Assembly: GCA_965199005.1 (NCBI GenBank)
Contig: CBDAQK010000007.1
Span: 124,001 to 188,000 of the forward strand
Source of the DNA: LMUY01 sp965199005
Lineage (GTDB): Bacteria > Pseudomonadota > Alphaproteobacteria > Acetobacterales > Acetobacteraceae
Direction: 5' to 3'
Length of the DNA stretch: 64,000 bases
This document shows, piece by piece, positions 42,898 through 50,227 of this stretch. Position 1 is the stretch's first letter, and the number at the start of each line of letters is the position of its first letter. Below the pieces are notes generated by a model. It made no database searches. It worked only from the letters and a program-made list of their open reading frames with translations, and was not told where the DNA came from. Both the position numbers and the translations under genes were made by a program.

Positions 42898-43317
42898 GTG
42901 ACGAAATCAGCGTGCTGGGCCGTATTGAGCCTAGTCTTTGTCACAGGCTGCGTCTTTGTCACGGGCTGCACGCCGCCGGTGGTGGTGAACCCCAATGACG
43001 GATACACCCATATTTCCGGCGAGGGCACGTTCGACTGCGACGGTAAGCCAACCGCCGTGGATGGCAGCCACAAGGACGTCGAACTCAAGAATGGCTGCCG
43101 CCGTGTGCGGGTGGCAGGGTGGCACGACAACGTGACGGTCTACGTCGACCCGGGCGCTGCAATCGAGGTCACAGGCAGCAGCGATACCGTCATCTATCGC
43201 CTGGTACGCCGGGGGGCGGCGCCGCAATGGACCAATGCCGGGGACAAGAACGAGTTGCTCCGCAATTCCCTCGCGTCGTGGGAACAGGATCACGATTGGT
43301 ATCAAGAACAACATTGA
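42898..43317 (+). CDS. DUF3060-type lipoprotein
   Basis: A 139-residue secreted protein with a lipobox-like signal. The signal sequence contains FVTGC twice (FVTGCVFVTGCTPP) because of an 18-bp duplication in the DNA. The mature part has the pattern of DUF3060 repeats (FDCDGKPTAVDGSHKDVELK, then HDNVTVYVDPGAAIEVTGSSD), a short beta-helix. GTG 42898, ten bases after the priming transferase stop, is assumed. It may be co-transcribed with that gene, but a role in polysaccharide synthesis is not shown. Confidence 0.65.
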   Translation: MTKSACWAVLSLVFVTGCVFVTGCTPPVVVNPNDGYTHISGEGTFDCDGKPTAVDGSHKDVELKNGCRRVRVAGWHDNVTVYVDPGAAIEVTGSSDTVIYRLVRRGAAPQWTNAGDKNELLRNSLASWEQDHDWYQEQH

Positions 43318-43392
43318 GACGGCGTGAGGGCCGCCAGGGTCAGTGGGCGCTTCCCCCTGGCTTGACCGCGCCGCTGCTTCTATAACGCCGCC

Positions 43393-44367
43393 ATGATCCT
43401 GGTCACCGGCGGCGCCGGCTTCATCGGCTCCAATCTGAACGCCGCCCTTGCCGAGGCTGGCCACGAGGTCGCCATCGTGGACTGGCTCGGGTCGGAGGGT
43501 AAATGGCGTAATCTCGCCGCCCATCCGCCTGCGCTCCTGGTGGCGCCGGACGCGCTGGAGCATTTCCTCGCCACCGACCCGCCGCTGGAGATGGTGTTCC
43601 ATCTGGGCGCCATCAGTGCCACGACGGCAATTGATGGCGACCTGGTTTGGATGACCAACGTCGAACTCCCGATGATGCTGTGGAATTGGTGTGCCACGCA
43701 CCAGGTTCGCCTGGTCTATGCCTCTTCCGCAGCAACCTATGGGGACGGAACGGCGGGGTTCGACGATGACATCGATGCGCTGCACACGCTGAAGCCGCGC
43801 AACCTCTATGGCTGGAGCAAGCACGCCTTCGACCTTTGGATGGCGAAAATGCTGCGGGCTGGTGCGCCGCGGCCGCCGCAATGGGCTGGACTGAAATTCT
43901 TCAATGTCTACGGCCCCAACGAGTACCATAAAGGCTCGATGATCTCCGTCGTGAAGGTCAAGCATGACGACGTCTTGGCCGGCCACGCCCCGCGCCTGTT
44001 CCGCTCGACCGAGCCGGGCGTAGCGGACGGTCAGCAGATGCGGGATTTCATCTGGGTCGGCGACGTCGTGGACGTCATGCTTTGGCTGCTGGCGGCACCC
44101 GGCGTGAATGGGTTGTTCAATCTCGGAACCGGCTCCGCCCGCTCCTACCAGCATCTGGCCGAAGCGGTCTGCCGTGCCGCCCAGGTGCCAGAACGGGTCG
44201 AGTTCATCGACATGCCGGTGAATTTGCGCGGCGCCTACCAATCCTTCACCCAGGCCAATACCGACCGGCTTCGCGCCGCCGGGTATAAGGGCCAGTTCAC
44301 CGTGTTGGAGGAGGGGGTGCGAAGCTACATCGTCGACTACCTGGGGACACCGGACCCTTATCGGTGA
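43393..44367 (+). CDS. hldD: ADP-L-glycero-D-manno-heptose 6-epimerase
   Basis: A 324-residue NAD-dependent epimerase that makes the L,D-heptose precursor for the LPS inner core. NAD motif GGAGFIGSNL, HLGAISATTAIDGD, and the active site YASSAATYG with YGWSKHAFD (Tyr, Lys) are canonical. FFNVYGPNEYHKGSMISV is strongly typical of HldD. The stop overlaps the lgt start by 4 bp. Other heptose genes (hldE, gmhA, gmhB) are not in the window. Confidence 0.88.
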   Translation: MILVTGGAGFIGSNLNAALAEAGHEVAIVDWLGSEGKWRNLAAHPPALLVAPDALEHFLATDPPLEMVFHLGAISATTAIDGDLVWMTNVELPMMLWNWCATHQVRLVYASSAATYGDGTAGFDDDIDALHTLKPRNLYGWSKHAFDLWMAKMLRAGAPRPPQWAGLKFFNVYGPNEYHKGSMISVVKVKHDDVLAGHAPRLFRSTEPGVADGQQMRDFIWVGDVVDVMLWLLAAPGVNGLFNLGTGSARSYQHLAEAVCRAAQVPERVEFIDMPVNLRGAYQSFTQANTDRLRAAGYKGQFTVLEEGVRSYIVDYLGTPDPYR

Positions 44368-45182
44368 TCCCCGTCCTGCTGTTTCCGCAGTTCGACCCCG
44401 TCATCATCCAGGTCGGGCCGCTGGCGATCCGTTGGTATGCGCTGGCCTATATCGGCAGCCTGTTGCTCGGCTGGCGTATCATGCGCCGGCTGGTGCAGCG
44501 CACCCCTGCGGTGGCCACGCCCGAGCAAACGGATGATTTCCTCACCTGGGCGACGCTGGGCGTCGTGCTCGGCGGGCGTCTGGGCTACGTGCTCTTCTAC
44601 CAGCCCACCCGCTTTCTGGCGGAGCCGCTATCCATCTTCGCCGTCTGGGAGGGCGGGATGAGCTTCCATGGCGGCGCGCTAGGCGTCACCGTGGCGCTGA
44701 TCTTGTATTGCCGCCAGCAGCGCATCCCGCTGTTGGGGTTCGCCGACCGGATCGCGGTGGTGACGCCGATCGGGCTTGGGCTGGGCCGGGTTGCCAACTT
44801 CATCAATGGCGAGCTATGGGGCCGCCCGGCGCCGGATTGGCTGCCTTGGGCGATGATCTTTCCCAATGCCGGCCCCGTGCCGCGCCACCCGAGCCAAATC
44901 TACCAGGCCCTGATGGAGGGGGTGCTGCTGTTCATCATCCTGTGGCTGCTGGCCCGGCGGGAGGCGATCCGGTCGCGCTTCGGCATGCTGACGGGGATCT
45001 TCCTGGTGGGCTATGCCATTGCACGGAGCACGGGGGAATTCTTCCGGCAACCCGATGCGTTTCTGGGCTATCTCTTTGAGGGTGCGACGATGGGGCAGTT
45101 GCTGTCGCTTCCCATGCTGGTCGCTGGGCTTGGCCTGATCGCATACGCCCGGACAAGGCCACGGGCGCTGCCTGCCGTGTGA
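44364..45182 (+). CDS. lgt: Prolipoprotein diacylglyceryl transferase
   Basis: A 272-residue inner-membrane enzyme that adds diacylglycerol to the lipobox cysteine. The Lgt signature GRVANFINGELWGRP is intact, as are RWYALAYIGSLLLGW, MSFHGGALG, and RHPSQIYQALMEG. About seven membrane spans are expected. GTG 44364 overlaps the epimerase stop. Gene order with the following methyltransferase and pgeF is a conserved alphaproteobacterial arrangement (from memory). Confidence 0.95.
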   Translation: MIPVLLFPQFDPVIIQVGPLAIRWYALAYIGSLLLGWRIMRRLVQRTPAVATPEQTDDFLTWATLGVVLGGRLGYVLFYQPTRFLAEPLSIFAVWEGGMSFHGGALGVTVALILYCRQQRIPLLGFADRIAVVTPIGLGLGRVANFINGELWGRPAPDWLPWAMIFPNAGPVPRHPSQIYQALMEGVLLFIILWLLARREAIRSRFGMLTGIFLVGYAIARSTGEFFRQPDAFLGYLFEGATMGQLLSLPMLVAGLGLIAYARTRPRALPAV

Positions 45183-46138
45183 TGGAGCGGCTGGATGTGT
45201 TCATGGCGCGAGCCAATGCGTTGTACTATGCGACGCACGATCCGTTCGGCGATTTCACCACGGCACCGGAGATCAGCCAGGCCTTCGGTGAGGTGCTTGG
45301 TGCCTGGGCCGCCATCACCTGGGAAGGCATGGGCCGGCCAGACCCGGTCATCTTGGCCGAAGCAGGGCCAGGACGCGGCACCTTGATGGCCGACGCGCTT
45401 CGGTTGATCGGGCGGGTGGCTCCCGGCTTCTGCTCGGCGCTGCGGTTGCACTTGGTGGAAACCTCCCTGCGCCTGCGCGCCATCCAGGCCGCGCGCCTGC
45501 CGGAAGCGACCTGGCATGACAGGGTGGAGGATTTGCCGCCAGGCCCCATGATCTTGCTCGGCAACGAGTTCCTGGATGCCTTGCCCATCCGCCAATTCAT
45601 CCAGCGCGGTGATTTGCGGACCGAGCGCTACGTCGACAACGGCGCATTCGTCGAGCAGCCCGCCGCGGGGCAGGACGCATCGGCCGCCGCCGCCCTGGTG
45701 TTCGAGGAGCGGGACCCGGCGCTGGCCCGTCATCTCGGCGACCGCTTTCGGGTGGCGCCGGGTGTTGCCCTGTTCCTCGATTACGGTCCGATGGCGAGCG
45801 GGCCCGGCGACAGCCTGCAGGCTCTGCGCGATGGCAGGCCCGCCGACCCATTGACGGCGCCGGGCGACGCCGATTTGACCGCCCATGTGGATTTCGCCGC
45901 CTTCGCGCGCGAGTCCGGGCTTGCCTCCTACGGTCCGCTCCCGCAGGGCAAGTTCCTCACCCGGCTTGGTTTGTTCACCCGGATCGACCGCCTGGCGCAA
46001 ACCCTGCCGCCCCGTGCCGCCATGCGCATGGTCGAGGCGGGGCGCCGGTTGGCGGAGCCGGACCGGATGGGTGCATTGTTCAAGGCACTGGCGCTGACGA
46101 CGCCGGGTTTGCCCATTCCAGCCGGATTCGAAGCATGA
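45182..46138 (+). CDS. MidA/NDUFAF7-family SAM-dependent methyltransferase
   Basis: A 318-residue class I methyltransferase of the MidA group, whose mitochondrial member NDUFAF7 methylates an arginine of complex I. DPFGDFTTAPEISQAFGEV at the N-terminus, the SAM-binding EAGPGRGTLMAD, and LLGNEFLDALPIRQF are characteristic. The ATG at 45182 shares its first base with the lgt stop (GTG 45179 is also possible). A role in respiratory complex I assembly is inferred from the family. Confidence 0.85.
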   Translation: MERLDVFMARANALYYATHDPFGDFTTAPEISQAFGEVLGAWAAITWEGMGRPDPVILAEAGPGRGTLMADALRLIGRVAPGFCSALRLHLVETSLRLRAIQAARLPEATWHDRVEDLPPGPMILLGNEFLDALPIRQFIQRGDLRTERYVDNGAFVEQPAAGQDASAAAALVFEERDPALARHLGDRFRVAPGVALFLDYGPMASGPGDSLQALRDGRPADPLTAPGDADLTAHVDFAAFARESGLASYGPLPQGKFLTRLGLFTRIDRLAQTLPPRAAMRMVEAGRRLAEPDRMGALFKALALTTPGLPIPAGFEA

Positions 46139-46878
46139 CCCCGTATCTCCACGCCGACGGACTCGCTGCCCCCAACGGTTTCTTCACCCGCCAGGGCGGC
46201 GTTTCCACCGGGCCTTTCGCGAGCCTCAACTGCAGCCTGTCCAGCACCGATGACCCGGCGAGCGTCGCCGAAAACCGCCGCCGGGCGGCAGCCGCGATCG
46301 GGGTTGAGCGGCTGGTCGGCCTGCACCAGGTGCACGGCGCCGAGGTGGTGAGCGTGGAGGAGCCTTGGGAGCCGGGGCAGGGGCCTCGTGCGGATGCCAT
46401 GATTACGCGCCGCCCAGGGTTTGGTCTGGCGATCATCACGGCCGATTGCGCCCCGGTGCTCTTCGCCGCACCCGGCGTGGTGGGGGCGGCGCATGCCGGC
46501 TGGCGAGGCGCGGTTGGGGGGGTGTTGGAGGCGGTCGTGTCGGCCATGGGCGGCCGGGATGTGCAGGCCGCCATTGGCCCGTGTATCGGGCCGGCGAGCT
46601 ATGAGGTCGCCGCCGATCTGCGCGATGCCGTGCTGGCACGGGATGCTGCCGACGCCAGCTTCTTCGCCGAGGGGCGGCCGGGGCACTGGTTCTTCGACCT
46701 GCCCGGCTATTGCGCCCACCGGCTTCGTGCTGCCGGGGCGGTGGTGACCGTTCTGGCGGCGGATACGCTGGCGGACGAGGCCAGGTTTTTCAGCCATCGC
46801 CGCCGCACGCTTGCAGGCGGCGGCCCAATCGGCCATCAGGTCTCCATCATCGCATGCCCTACATCCCCCTCGCCATAG
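46135..46878 (+). CDS. pgeF: Laccase-domain purine nucleoside phosphorylase/peptidoglycan editing factor
   Basis: A 247-residue YfiH/PgeF family protein with a copper/zinc-binding laccase-like domain. The His-Cys-His ligands are visible in HQVHGAEV, TADCAPVLFA and HAGWRGAVG. Family members trim unwanted peptidoglycan stem residues or act on purine nucleosides. The ATG overlaps the methyltransferase stop by 4 bp, and a tiny open frame overlaps its own end. Confidence 0.9.
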   Translation: MTPYLHADGLAAPNGFFTRQGGVSTGPFASLNCSLSSTDDPASVAENRRRAAAAIGVERLVGLHQVHGAEVVSVEEPWEPGQGPRADAMITRRPGFGLAIITADCAPVLFAAPGVVGAAHAGWRGAVGGVLEAVVSAMGGRDVQAAIGPCIGPASYEVAADLRDAVLARDAADASFFAEGRPGHWFFDLPGYCAHRLRAAGAVVTVLAADTLADEARFFSHRRRTLAGGGPIGHQVSIIACPTSPSP

Positions 46879-46925
46879 TGCTATTCATCGCCCTCATGAT
46901 CTTGTTTGGCTGTGTGCTCAATTGA
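46854..46925 (+). CDS. Possible 23-residue membrane peptide
   Basis: MPYIPLAIVLFIALMILFG plus CVLN, a single hydrophobic span, open from an ATG inside the end of pgeF to a TGA at 46925, just before the next gene. It is the right size for a membrane microprotein. No ribosome binding site is obvious, and composition alone could produce it. Confidence 0.3.
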   Translation: MPYIPLAIVLFIALMILFGCVLN

Positions 46926-46932
46926 GCCTAAT

Positions 46933-47847
46933 TTGAGAGCCCGGATCGGGGCGCTCGGGGCGCTGCTGCTTCTGGCCGGGTGCGGCGACCTGCCGCAGCC
47001 CTTTCTGGGCCGCCCCGGGGCGACGGCGATGCGGCTGGCCCAACCACCGCCCTCCCGGCTGGCGATCCCGCTGCCGACCGCATCACTGCTGACCGACGCG
47101 GCAGCGACGACCTGGGCCAAATCACTGGCGGACGCGTTGGTGGCGCAAGACCTGCCAGTCAGTCCGAAACGCGCCGGTCCAGGGGATTGGCGCCTGATCC
47201 TGTCCGCTGACCTGAAGGATGGCGCCGTCGTGCCGACCTATACGGTCACCGACCCGCGCGGACACAAGCAAGGGCAGAGCGAAGGCCCCGCCGTGCCTGC
47301 CGCGGACTGGGCTGCGGGTGAACCGGCCACGCTGAAGGCTGCCGCGGATGCCGAGGCGCCGAAGGTGATCGCGCTGCTGAACGGCATCGAAGCGCGCCGG
47401 CAAATGAGCGACCCGCACAGCCTGCTCAATCGGCCGCCGGTGATCTACTTCAAGGGCGTCACCGGCGCGCCTGGCGACGGCAACACGGCACTGACCCGGC
47501 AGATGACCACCCGGCTGCCCAATTTGGGTGACCAGGTGCAGGACACCCCTGGTGGCGCGGATTTCTCGCTGGCAGGGGAGGTGAAGACCGCCCAGGGTGC
47601 CGGCAACACCACGCGAATCGAAATCCAATGGATTGTCGTCGACGACCAAGGCCGCGAGCGTGGCCGGGTCGTGCAGTTGAACGAGGTGCCGCCGCACTCG
47701 CTCGACTCGTATTGGGGTGACGTCGCCGTGGCAGTCGCGACGGAGGCGGCGGGTGGGGTGAACGAGGTGCTGATCCAAGCGAGTGGCCGCGCCAGCACCG
47801 CGACGCCGGGTCCAGGTGCCGGCCCGGCCCCGCCACCTGCGAGTTGA
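46933..47847 (+). CDS. Putative lipoprotein of unknown function
   Basis: About 304 residues. The N-terminus RARIGALGALLLLAGCGD is a compact lipoprotein signal with the lipobox LAGC. The rest has no domain I recognise: a Pro/Ala-rich linker, a middle portion that could form beta strands (WRLILSADLKDGAVVPTYTV), and a Pro/Gly tail (ATPGPGAGPAPPPAS). The start is uncertain. TTG 46933 gives an ideal signal, and GTG 46912 is the alternative. It lies between pgeF and prs. Confidence 0.7.
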   Translation: MRARIGALGALLLLAGCGDLPQPFLGRPGATAMRLAQPPPSRLAIPLPTASLLTDAAATTWAKSLADALVAQDLPVSPKRAGPGDWRLILSADLKDGAVVPTYTVTDPRGHKQGQSEGPAVPAADWAAGEPATLKAAADAEAPKVIALLNGIEARRQMSDPHSLLNRPPVIYFKGVTGAPGDGNTALTRQMTTRLPNLGDQVQDTPGGADFSLAGEVKTAQGAGNTTRIEIQWIVVDDQGRERGRVVQLNEVPPHSLDSYWGDVAVAVATEAAGGVNEVLIQASGRASTATPGPGAGPAPPPAS

Positions 47848-47922
47848 TGCCGACCGGTTGATGACAGATCGGTGATGCGTTGCTAGAACCCGCCACGCTG
47901 CCGAACCAGGACTGCGCCACCC

Positions 47923-48855
47923 ATGAAAATTGTCGCATGCAACAGCAATCGGCCCCTCGCCGAGGCAGTGGCCGCCAACCTGGGGATCCAATTAACCCGG
48001 GCTTCGATCCGCCGCTTCGCGGATATGGAAGTGTTTGTGGAAATCCACGAGAACGTCCGCGGCGAGGACGTGTTCGTGCTGCAATCCACCTCCTACCCCG
48101 CCAACGACAACCTGATGGAACTGCTGATCACGCTGGATGCGCTGCGCCGGTCCAGCGCCCGGCGGGTAACGGCCGTCATCCCGTATTTCGGCTATTCCAG
48201 GCAGGATCGGAAGACCGGTTCGCGCACCCCCATCAGCGCCAAGCTGGTCGCCAACCTCATCACGGAGGCCGGGGCCAACCGGGTGCTGACGCTCGATTTG
48301 CACGCCGGGCAGATCCAGGGGTTCTTCGACATCCCGGTCGACAACCTCTACGCAGCCCCCCTGTTCACCACGGACATCCAGCAACGCTTCGCCGGGCGGG
48401 AGGTGATGATCGTGTCGCCCGACGTGGGCGGTGTGTTGCGGGCGCGCCTCATCGCCTCCCGGCTGAACTGCGACCTGGCGATCATCGACAAGCGGCGGGA
48501 GCGCGCTGGCGTGTCGGAGGTGATGAACATCATCGGCGACGTCGAGGGAATGGATTGCATCCTGGTGGACGACATCTGCGACTCGGGCGGCACGCTGTGC
48601 AACGCTGCCGTGGCGCTGAAGGCAGAGGGTGCCCGCTCCGTCGGCGTCTATGTGACGCATGGGGTTTTGTCGGGCGGGGCGGTGGCCCGAATCGCCGCTT
48701 CCCCGATCGAGATGATGACCATTACCGACAGTATCGAGCCGACGGAGGCGGTGCGCGGGGCGCCCAATCTGCGCACCTTCACGATAGCGCCGCTGTTGGG
48801 TGAGGCGATGCGCCGTATCAATGACGAGAGCAGCGTCAGTTCGCTGTTCGACTGA
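47923..48855 (+). CDS. prs: Ribose-phosphate pyrophosphokinase
   Basis: A 310-residue PRPP synthetase joining ribose 5-phosphate and ATP pyrophosphate to give the precursor of nucleotides, His and Trp. ATP-binding YSRQDRKTGSRTPIS, the signature LTLDLHAGQIQGFFDIPVD, the flexible-loop DKRRERAG, and the PRPP loop ILVDDICDSGGTL are all intact. Length is normal. It is followed 14 bp later by a glutathione transferase gene. Confidence 0.97.
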   Translation: MKIVACNSNRPLAEAVAANLGIQLTRASIRRFADMEVFVEIHENVRGEDVFVLQSTSYPANDNLMELLITLDALRRSSARRVTAVIPYFGYSRQDRKTGSRTPISAKLVANLITEAGANRVLTLDLHAGQIQGFFDIPVDNLYAAPLFTTDIQQRFAGREVMIVSPDVGGVLRARLIASRLNCDLAIIDKRRERAGVSEVMNIIGDVEGMDCILVDDICDSGGTLCNAAVALKAEGARSVGVYVTHGVLSGGAVARIAASPIEMMTITDSIEPTEAVRGAPNLRTFTIAPLLGEAMRRINDESSVSSLFD

Positions 48856-48869
48856 AGGAGGGAAGCACC

Positions 48870-49487
48870 ATGAAACTCTATTACTCGCCCGGCGCCTGTT
48901 CTTTGGGCATCCACGTGTTGCTGGAGGAGATCGGCCAGCCATACGACGTGGAACTGGTCAACGTGCGCGAGGGCGCGCAATACAGCGAGGCTTACCTCGC
49001 CATCAGCCCGAAATCCAAGATTCCCGCCCTGGCCCGTGACGACGGCAGCATCCTGACCGAGTATGGCGCCATCGCAACCTGGCTGGCCCGGACCAATCCG
49101 GCCGCCAAGCTGATGCCGCTGGACGCGGATGCCGAAGCCCGCGCGGTGGAGGCGATGGAGTACGTGGTTGCCACAGTGCACATGCAGGGCTTCACCCGTA
49201 TTGCCCGGCCGGCGAATTTCTCGCCGAACGAGGCCGACAAGGAGCAAGTGCAGGCCCGCGGACGGGACATCTACACCAGGGGCCTGGGCATTCTGGACCA
49301 TGCGCTGGAAGGCAAGGAGTGGATCGCCGGGGCGTATTCGATGGCGGATTCGGCGCTGTTCTACGCCTGCTGCTGGGCACCGCGGGCTGAGGTGACCTTG
49401 CCACCCCATGTCGCCGCGCATTTTGCCCGGATGAAGGCCCGCCCGGCGGTGCAACGCGCCCTGAAGGCGGAGGGGCTGGAGGGCTGA
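48870..49487 (+). CDS. Glutathione S-transferase
   Basis: A 205-residue two-domain GST of the beta type. Thioredoxin-like N-domain with MKLYYSPGACSLGIHVLLEE, where the Cys-10-like cysteine (PGACS) is the beta-class hallmark, and SPKSKIPALARDDGSILTE. Helical C-domain follows. It would conjugate or reduce with glutathione in the cytoplasm. GGAGG at 48857-48861 supports ATG 48870. Its TGA stop sits inside the likely CTG start of the next gene. Confidence 0.92.
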   Translation: MKLYYSPGACSLGIHVLLEEIGQPYDVELVNVREGAQYSEAYLAISPKSKIPALARDDGSILTEYGAIATWLARTNPAAKLMPLDADAEARAVEAMEYVVATVHMQGFTRIARPANFSPNEADKEQVQARGRDIYTRGLGILDHALEGKEWIAGAYSMADSALFYACCWAPRAEVTLPPHVAAHFARMKARPAVQRALKAEGLEG

Positions 49488-50038
49488 GCACGCTTCCCGC
49501 CCGCGCATTCTGGTTCCTCCGCCATGGGGAGACGGACTGGAACGCGGAGGGTCGGAGCCAGGGCCAAACCGACGTCCCGCTGAACGCAACCGGGGTGGCC
49601 CAGGCTGCCGCCGCGGCCCAGCTGCTGCGTCGCCGCGGCATTGCGAGCATCGTCTCATCCCCACTCTCCCGTGCCCGGGACACCGCTAACACGGCCGGGG
49701 CGGCGCTGGGCCTGCCGGTGACCCTGCTGGACGACCTGCAGGAAGTTTGTTTCGGCGTGCACGAGGGTACAATCCAAAGCGCGCCTTGGTTTGCCGCCTG
49801 GGTTTCCGGCGAATCGACACCGGAGGGTGCGGAGAGTTTCGCCCAGCTGCGCAGCCGGGCAGTGTCTGCGTTGACGGTGGCGTTGTCGCACCCCGCGCCG
49901 GTGCTGGTGGTGGCGCATGGGGCATGGTTCCGGGCGCTGCGGGCGGAAATGGGGCTGCCGATCGACATACGCACGCCGAACGCGCTGCCGCTGTTTTGCG
50001 AGCCGGGTGAGCCCTGGGTACTAACGGCTGCTACTTAG
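49484..50038 (+). CDS. Histidine phosphatase family protein with a probable CTG start
   Basis: A phosphoglycerate-mutase-like phosphatase of about 184 residues. The catalytic motif FLRHGETDWNAEGRSQGQ begins at about residue 10, with LVVAHGAWFRAL as the second histidine. No ATG, GTG or TTG precedes the motif in frame back to about 49400. GTG 49595 would delete the active site. The codon at 49484 is CTG, overlapping the GST stop as CTGA just as ATGA overlaps occur throughout this genome. So an A-to-C change in the start codon, still usable by coupling, is the simplest reading. AAGGCGGAGGGG lies upstream. Confidence 0.8.
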   Translation: MSTLPARAFWFLRHGETDWNAEGRSQGQTDVPLNATGVAQAAAAAQLLRRRGIASIVSSPLSRARDTANTAGAALGLPVTLLDDLQEVCFGVHEGTIQSAPWFAAWVSGESTPEGAESFAQLRSRAVSALTVALSHPAPVLVVAHGAWFRALRAEMGLPIDIRTPNALPLFCEPGEPWVLTAAT

Positions 50039-50088
50039 GGCTTGTTCGACATCAATCGACTCGATTGGCGGCGTCGAACAAGCCCTAA
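50035..50088. repeat. Long perfect inverted repeat across the phosphatase stop codon
   Basis: TTAGGGCTTGTTCGAC and its exact reverse complement GTCGAACAAGCCCTAA, 16 bp each, flank a 22-bp spacer. The spacer has its own small dyad, CAATCG-act-CGATTG. The left arm contains the TAG stop of the phosphatase gene. No T-run follows, so it may be a structural or transposon-related palindrome as much as a terminator. Confidence 0.75.
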
Positions 50089-50165
50089 GCCTTTGCTGTT
50101 AGCGGCAGCTTTGTCGGCGTGCCGACGCACTTATGTGCCGACGCTGCCTTAGGCCGAAACTGAAC

Positions 50166-50190
50166 GGGCGGCATCCAAAGGACGCCGCCC
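50166..50190. terminator. Hairpin between the phosphatase and katG genes
   Basis: GGGCGGCATCC pairs with GGACGCCGCCC across a three-base loop (one mismatch), and GACGTTTTT follows 14 bases later on the plus strand. It lies 38 bp from the convergent katG stop and likely stops transcription from one or both sides. The 50090-50160 stretch also has loose GTGCCGACG repeats. Confidence 0.6.
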
Positions 50191-50227
50191 GCTCGAGTTT
50201 GACGTTTTTACGCGTGGAAGACGGCTA

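Noticed and set aside
49595..50038. Histidine phosphatase starting at GTG 49595
   Set aside because: This start would remove the catalytic RHG motif, which is clearly encoded upstream in the same frame.
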